Shown piece after piece: positions 22,499 to 26,508 of a DNA stretch of 26,508 nucleotides. A model generated the notes under the pieces. That model saw only the letters and a list, made by a program, of their open reading frames with translations. It made no database searches and was not told the origin of the DNA. Made by a program: the position numbers and the translations under genes. This stretch comes from an uncultured Lachnospiraceae bacterium (GTDB lineage: Bacteria; Bacillota; Clostridia; Lachnospirales; Lachnospiraceae): the NCBI GenBank assembly GCA_910585895.1, contig CAJUHY010000037.1, positions 1 through 26,508 on the forward strand. The letters are read 5' to 3'. Positions within the stretch are counted from its first letter, which is position 1; every line of letters starts with the position of its first letter.

Positions 22499-22524
22499 TC
22501 CCATTACAATGGGATAAAATGCCC
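22489..22524 (+). repeat. Perfect 16-bp inverted repeat upstream of leuB
   Basis: GGGCATTTTATCCCAT (22489-22504) and ATGGGATAAAATGCCC (22509-22524) are perfect partners across a 4-nt loop (TACA). No T-run follows on the plus strand. It shares GGGC with the yajC terminator stem. Possible origins are an inverted duplication of the terminator tail or a small palindromic element; possible roles are an anti-terminator, an RNA stabiliser or a protein-binding site. Confidence 0.9.
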
Positions 22525-22572
22525 TAGAATATGCGCAGCTCGCGCGCCCCAGATTTCAGAAGGAGGAAAGTT

Positions 22573-23673
22573 ATGAATTATCATGTTGGAGTGATTTCTG
22601 GTGATGGTATCGGACCGGAAATTGTGAGAGAAGCGAAGAAAGTATTAGATAAAGTGGGAGAGGTTTTCGGACATTCCTTTTCCTACGATGAGATATTGAT
22701 GGGTGGCGTTTCCATTGATGCCACAGGCGTGCCGTTGACAGATGAAGCGATTGCACAGGCGAAAGCAGCAGATGCCGTATTGATGGGTTCCATTGGCGGC
22801 AATACAAGCACGTCCCCCTGGTATAAGCTCCCGGCAAATCTGCGTCCGGAGGCAGGGCTTTTAAAACTGCGCAAGTCCTTGAATTTATTTGCCAACTTGA
22901 GACCGGCGTACCTCTATGGGGAGCTGCGCGCGGCCTGTCCTCTGCGGGACGATATCATCGGAGATGGCTTTGATATGATGATTATGCGGGAACTGACCGG
23001 TGGCTTGTATTTCGGGGACCGGGTGACCGAAGAGCGGGACGGTGTGATGACGGCAGTAGACACACTTACTTATAATGAACATGAGATTAGGAGAATTGCC
23101 AAGCGTGGATTTGACATTGCCATGAAGCGCAGAAAGAAAGTGACAAGCGTGGATAAGGCAAATGTGCTGGACTCTTCAAGACTTTGGCGTAAGATAGTAG
23201 AAGAGGTGGCAGAAAGTTATCCAGAGGTTGTCTTAGAGCATATGCTGGTAGACAATTGCGCCATGCAGCTTGTGAAAGACCCAGGACAGTTTGATGTGAT
23301 TTTGACAGAGAATATGTTTGGTGATATATTATCAGATGAAGCGAGCATGGTCACAGGCTCTATCGGCATGTTGTCATCGGCAAGCCTGAACGATACCAAG
23401 TTTGGTCTTTATGAGCCGAGCGGCGGTTCTGCACCAGACATTGCCGGCAAGGGAATAGCCAATCCCATTGCCACAATTTTAAGTGCAGCCATGATGCTTC
23501 GTTATTCTTTTGACCTGGACCGTGAGGCAGATGCGGTAGAAGAGGCAGTCAGGAAAGTATTGAAGGATAATTACCGTACAATAGATATTATGCCTCAGGA
23601 GGAAGCAGAGAAAAAAACTGTTACCCAGGTAGGAACTGCTGAGATGGGTGATTTAATTGTAGAGAGAATATGA
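22573..23673 (+). CDS. leuB: 3-isopropylmalate dehydrogenase
   Basis: Third enzyme of leucine synthesis: NAD-dependent oxidation and decarboxylation of 3-isopropylmalate. It has 366 residues. Motifs: GDGIGPE (10-16), GLLKLRKSLNLFANLRP with substrate-binding arginines, RELTGGLYFGDR (from 139), VDKANVLDSS (from 193), ENMFGDILSDE (246-256) with the metal-binding aspartates, and GSAPDIAGKGIANP for NAD. The ATG at 22573 is preceded by AAGGAGG; an in-frame ATG at 22531 would add 14 atypical residues and has no ribosome binding site. leuC and leuD are not upstream, unlike a complete leu operon. Its stop is the first base group of the ilvB leader element. Confidence 0.97.
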   Translation: MNYHVGVISGDGIGPEIVREAKKVLDKVGEVFGHSFSYDEILMGGVSIDATGVPLTDEAIAQAKAADAVLMGSIGGNTSTSPWYKLPANLRPEAGLLKLRKSLNLFANLRPAYLYGELRAACPLRDDIIGDGFDMMIMRELTGGLYFGDRVTEERDGVMTAVDTLTYNEHEIRRIAKRGFDIAMKRRKKVTSVDKANVLDSSRLWRKIVEEVAESYPEVVLEHMLVDNCAMQLVKDPGQFDVILTENMFGDILSDEASMVTGSIGMLSSASLNDTKFGLYEPSGGSAPDIAGKGIANPIATILSAAMMLRYSFDLDREADAVEEAVRKVLKDNYRTIDIMPQEEAEKKTVTQVGTAEMGDLIVERI

Positions 23674-23726
23674 CCTGAGGATTCCTTAAGTTTCCCAGGA
23701 ACATCAAAGAAGTAAAACTAAGGAGG
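23674..23726 (+). repeat. ilvB leader element related to the trmR-trhP insert
   Basis: It begins right after the leuB stop. In order it holds CCTGAGG, CCTTAAG, GGAACA, AGAAGTAAA and CTAAGGAGG. The trmR-trhP insert has CCTAAGG, CCTTAGG, GGAACA, AGAAGTAAA and CTAAGGAGG in the same order and similar spacing. CCTTAAGTTT (23684-23693) can pair with AAACTAAGG (23715-23723) with one bulged base, covering part of the ilvB ribosome binding site. CCTTA can instead pair with TGAGG just upstream, so two exclusive folds exist. Confidence 0.65.
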
Positions 23727-23736
23727 AGCATAAGAT

Positions 23737-25413
23737 ATGCAGCTGACAGGAGCACAGATTGTTATTGAGTGTCTGAAAGAGCAAGGTGTGGATACTGTCT
23801 TTGGTTATCCAGGGGGAGCCATTTTAAATGTATATGATGAATTATATAAGCATAGCCATGAGATTAAGCATGTGCTGACTTCTCATGAGCAAGGGGCGAG
23901 CCATGCGGCGGACGGTTATGCCAGGGCGACTGGCAAAGTAGGGGTCTGTTTTGCCACCTCCGGTCCGGGAGCAACCAATCTGGTGACCGGCATTGCCACT
24001 GCCTATATGGATTCCGTTCCTATGGTGGCGCTGACCTGTAATGTAGGAGTTTCCCTGTTGGGTAAGGACAGTTTTCAGGAAATTGATATAGCAGGAATCA
24101 CCACACCGATTACAAAACATAATTTTATTGTAAAGGATGTTACGAAGCTTGCTGAGACTATCCGGCGCGCGTTCCGTATTGCCAGAAAAGGCAGACCAGG
24201 TCCGGTGCTTGTGGATATCCCCAAAGATGTTACGGCTAACAAGACCGAATTTAAGGCTGTGCCAATAGAAGCGCAGGAGCGGTGTTCAAAAGATATCACC
24301 GAAGAAGCTGTGGCACGTGCCGTGAAGATGATACGAAAGTCCAGGAAGCCCTATTTGTTCGTGGGCGGCGGAGCAGTAATCTCAGGCGCAAGTCAGGAAC
24401 TTTTGGAATTTGTGGAGAAAGTACAGATTCCAGTGGCAGATTCCCTGATGGGGAAAGGGGCTTTTGACGGCAACCACAGGCTTTATACCGGAATGCTGGG
24501 AATGCATGGCACGAAGACATCCAATTACGGCGTAAGTGAATGCGACCTTCTGATTGCAGTTGGGGTGCGTTTCAGTGACCGTGTCACAGGAAATGCCAGG
24601 AAATTCGCCAAGAATGCCAAGATACTGCAGTTTGATGTTGACCCGGCAGAAATCAATAAAAATATTATCACAGACGCTCATATTATCGGTGACATTAAAG
24701 AAATTCTGGCGCGGCTGAATCAGGAGTTGGAACCGTTAGAGCATCAAGAATGGATTGAGAAGATTATGGAATATAAGGAGAAATATCCTCTGAAATATTC
24801 CGATGACGGACTTAGCGGTCCATATATTATAGAAGAAATTTATAACCAGACAAAGGGCGATGCCATTATGGTGACAGAAGTCGGGCAGCACCAGATGTGG
24901 GCGGCACAGTTTTATAAATATAAGCAGCCGCGCACCTTAATTTCATCTGGTGGTCTGGGGACGATGGGCTACGGACTTGGAGCCGCTATTGGTGCGCAGA
25001 TGGCAATGCCGGACAAACAAGTAATCAACATTGCCGGTGACGGGTGTTTCCGTATGAATATGAATGAAATTGCCACAGCAGTCCGCCAGAAGCTGCCCTT
25101 GATTCAGGTAGTGGTCAATAATCATGTGCTGGGTATGGTACGGCAATGGCAGACCTTATTTTATGAACAGCATTATTCTGCCACAGTGTTAAATGACAGT
25201 GTTGATTTTGTCAAGCTGGCGGAGGCAATGGGAGCGAGCGCTTACCGTGCCAATACACGTGAGGAATTTGCCGAAGCCTTTGCAAAAGCGCTTGGCAGCG
25301 ATATGCCGGTGCTGATTGACTGTATCATCGACAGCGACGATAAGGTGTGGCCGATGGTGGCGCCGGGCAATGCCATAGATGAGGCTTTCGATGAGGGAGA
25401 TATGAAGAAGTAA
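23737..25413 (+). CDS. ilvB: Acetolactate synthase large (catalytic) subunit
   Basis: Thiamine diphosphate enzyme joining pyruvate with pyruvate or 2-oxobutyrate, the first common step to valine, leucine and isoleucine. It has 558 residues. GYPGGAILNVYDEL (23-36) and HEQGASHAADGYARATG with catalytic Glu51 form the N-terminal domain. The central domain (about 190-330) binds FAD in this family (GVRFSDRVTG). The ThDP motif is GDG (434-436) to NN (461-462), followed by MVRQWQTLFYEQHYS, typical of the biosynthetic, regulated enzyme rather than catabolic AlsS. No small regulatory subunit (ilvN/ilvH) follows; serC does. The ATG has CTAAGGAGG upstream within the leader element. Confidence 0.96.
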   Translation: MQLTGAQIVIECLKEQGVDTVFGYPGGAILNVYDELYKHSHEIKHVLTSHEQGASHAADGYARATGKVGVCFATSGPGATNLVTGIATAYMDSVPMVALTCNVGVSLLGKDSFQEIDIAGITTPITKHNFIVKDVTKLAETIRRAFRIARKGRPGPVLVDIPKDVTANKTEFKAVPIEAQERCSKDITEEAVARAVKMIRKSRKPYLFVGGGAVISGASQELLEFVEKVQIPVADSLMGKGAFDGNHRLYTGMLGMHGTKTSNYGVSECDLLIAVGVRFSDRVTGNARKFAKNAKILQFDVDPAEINKNIITDAHIIGDIKEILARLNQELEPLEHQEWIEKIMEYKEKYPLKYSDDGLSGPYIIEEIYNQTKGDAIMVTEVGQHQMWAAQFYKYKQPRTLISSGGLGTMGYGLGAAIGAQMAMPDKQVINIAGDGCFRMNMNEIATAVRQKLPLIQVVVNNHVLGMVRQWQTLFYEQHYSATVLNDSVDFVKLAEAMGASAYRANTREEFAEAFAKALGSDMPVLIDCIIDSDDKVWPMVAPGNAIDEAFDEGDMKK

Positions 25414-25486
25414 ACTGTATATGTTCTAAATGATAGGCAGTTTGGAATAGAAACTAATAACAACAAGTAGTAAGAGGAGGAAACAT

Positions 25487-26508
25487 ATGAGCAGAGTTTA
25501 CAATTTTTCCGCAGGTCCAGCTGTTCTGCCGGAAGAAGTTTTGCGTGAAGCAGCAGAGGAAATGATGGATTATAAGGGCAGCGGCATGTCCGTTATGGAG
25601 ATGAGCCACCGTTCCAAAGTCTATGATGGGATTATCAAGGAAGCGGAAGCAGACCTGAGGGAACTGATGGATATTCCTGACAATTATAAGGTGCTGTTTC
25701 TGCAGGGTGGCGCTTCCCAGCAGTTTGCCATGATTCCCATGAACTTGATGAAAAATAAGAAAGCAGCTTACATTGTTACCGGACAGTGGGCGAAAAAGGC
25801 GTTCCAGGAAGCGCAGAATTATGGAGAAGCCGTTAAGGTGGCATCTTCCGAAGATGAAACGTTTTCCTATATTCCGGATTGCTCTGATTTGGATATTCCA
25901 GAAGATGCAGATTACGTGTATATTTGTGAGAATAATACGATTTATGGAACCAAATATAAGACACTCCCCAACACGAAAGGGCATACGCTGGTAGCAGACG
26001 TATCCTCCTGTTTCCTGTCCGAGCCGGTAGACGTATCCAAGTACGGTATCATCTATGGCGGCGTACAGAAGAATATCGGACCGGCGGGCGTGGTAATCGT
26101 GATTATCCGTGAAGACCTGATTACGGAAGATACTTTGCCGGGAACTCCGACCATGCTCAAATACAAGACACATGCAGACGCGGATTCTCTTTACAATACA
26201 CCGCCTGCTTACGGCATTTATGTCTGCGGCAAGGTGTTCAAATGGCTCAAGAAAATGGGCGGGCTAGAGGCCATGAAAGAGCATAATGAGGAGAAAGCGA
26301 AAATCTTGTATGATTTCCTTGACGAGAGCAAGATGTTTAAGGGAACTGTTAGGAAAGAGGACCGTTCTCTGATGAATGTGCCTTTTGTGACGGGTGACAA
26401 AGAACTGGATGCGAAGTTTGTCAAGGAGGCAGAGGCGGCAGGTTTTGTGAACCTCAAAGGACACAGGACGGTAGGCGGTATGCGTGCCAGCATTTACAAT
26501 GCAATGCC
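25487..26508 (+). CDS. serC: Phosphoserine aminotransferase SerC, 3' end cut off by window
   Basis: PLP enzyme converting 3-phosphohydroxypyruvate and glutamate to phosphoserine in serine synthesis; it also serves pyridoxal phosphate synthesis in some bacteria. The open frame runs off the window after about 340 codons; the family has about 360 residues, so roughly 20 are missing. Signatures: RVYNFSAGPAVLPEEVL (3-19), GMSVMEMSHRSK (33-44), LFLQGGASQQFAMIPMNL (70-87), ENNTIYGT (148-155), ADVSSCFLSEP (170-180) and GGVQKNIGPAG (191-201) with Schiff-base Lys195. KGHRTVGGMRASIYNAM near the end is the phosphate-binding segment. AGAGGAGG precedes the ATG. The gene is 73 bp after ilvB, with no clear promoter between. 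serA is expected downstream. Confidence 0.97.
   Translation, partial: MSRVYNFSAGPAVLPEEVLREAAEEMMDYKGSGMSVMEMSHRSKVYDGIIKEAEADLRELMDIPDNYKVLFLQGGASQQFAMIPMNLMKNKKAAYIVTGQWAKKAFQEAQNYGEAVKVASSEDETFSYIPDCSDLDIPEDADYVYICENNTIYGTKYKTLPNTKGHTLVADVSSCFLSEPVDVSKYGIIYGGVQKNIGPAGVVIVIIREDLITEDTLPGTPTMLKYKTHADADSLYNTPPAYGIYVCGKVFKWLKKMGGLEAMKEHNEEKAKILYDFLDESKMFKGTVRKEDRSLMNVPFVTGDKELDAKFVKEAEAAGFVNLKGHRTVGGMRASIYNAM

Noticed and set aside
23674..23736. A T-box or leader-peptide attenuator for ilvB
   Set aside because: The spacer is only 63 bp. It has no T-box consensus, no run of Leu, Val or Ile codons and no terminator with a U-tract.
25414..25486. A separate promoter for serC
   Set aside because: No convincing -10 box at the right distance from a -35-like sequence was found in the 73-bp spacer, so serC may be read from upstream.
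25454..26173. A 239-codon minus-strand open frame opposite serC
   Set aside because: serC is unmistakable on the plus strand, and the antisense product matches nothing recognisable.

Overview
The window (26.5 kb, GC in the high 40s by eye) looks like chromosomal DNA of a Gram-positive Clostridia, most likely a Lachnospiraceae member. The reasons are strong AAGGAGG-type ribosome binding sites, sigma-A promoters with 17-bp spacers, hairpin plus T-run terminators, an IreB/RuvX/DUF1292 gene set, and a DnaK without the extra E. coli ATPase segment. Almost every gene is a housekeeping gene. There is no prophage, insertion sequence with transposase, CRISPR array, rRNA or tRNA. No gene-free stretch exceeds about 215 bp.

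Layout: (1) 1-3107, the end of the chaperone operon: dnaK (5' end cut by the window) and dnaJ, closed by a terminator. (2) 3152-6277, a secreted 1012-residue transglutaminase-like protein with its own promoter. (3) 6379-10922, a tightly packed run: a small coiled-coil J-domain protein, prmA, rsmE, a cysteine desulfurase and thiI. (4) 10922-11297, a lone minus-strand gene for an HPr-like protein that lacks the phosphorylatable histidine, with its own promoter and terminator. (5) 11382-19428, mtaB, then a promoter and a long operon: ireB, ruvX, DUF1292, RNase J, ylbF-like, short MltG-like, trmR, trhP and a lactonase-fold protein. This follows the Bacillus yrzL-yrrK-yrzB-yrrL-yrrM-yrrO order with rnj and ylbF inserted. 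(6) 19501-20740, convergent aroC on the minus strand. (7) 20752-22498, tgt behind a structured leader, then yajC behind its own promoter. (8) 22573-26508, amino-acid biosynthesis: leuB, ilvB and serC (3' end cut by the window).

A theme is translation quality control. ThiI with its sulfur donor, MtaB, TrhP plus TrmR (successive steps to 5-methoxyuridine at the wobble base) and Tgt are all tRNA modification enzymes, and PrmA and RsmE modify the ribosome.

The most unusual signal is in the spacers. Between trmR and trhP lies a compact repeat-rich insert of 137 bp, flanked by an exact 14-bp direct repeat that includes the Shine-Dalgarno sequence. Removing one repeat plus the insert would restore a 4-bp ATGA overlap between the two genes and give TrmR a different C-terminus. 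A diverged relative of the same element lies directly upstream of ilvB. In both places the element's CCTTA motif can pair with the CTAAGG part of the downstream ribosome binding site, so it may be a small mobile or repeated translation-control element.
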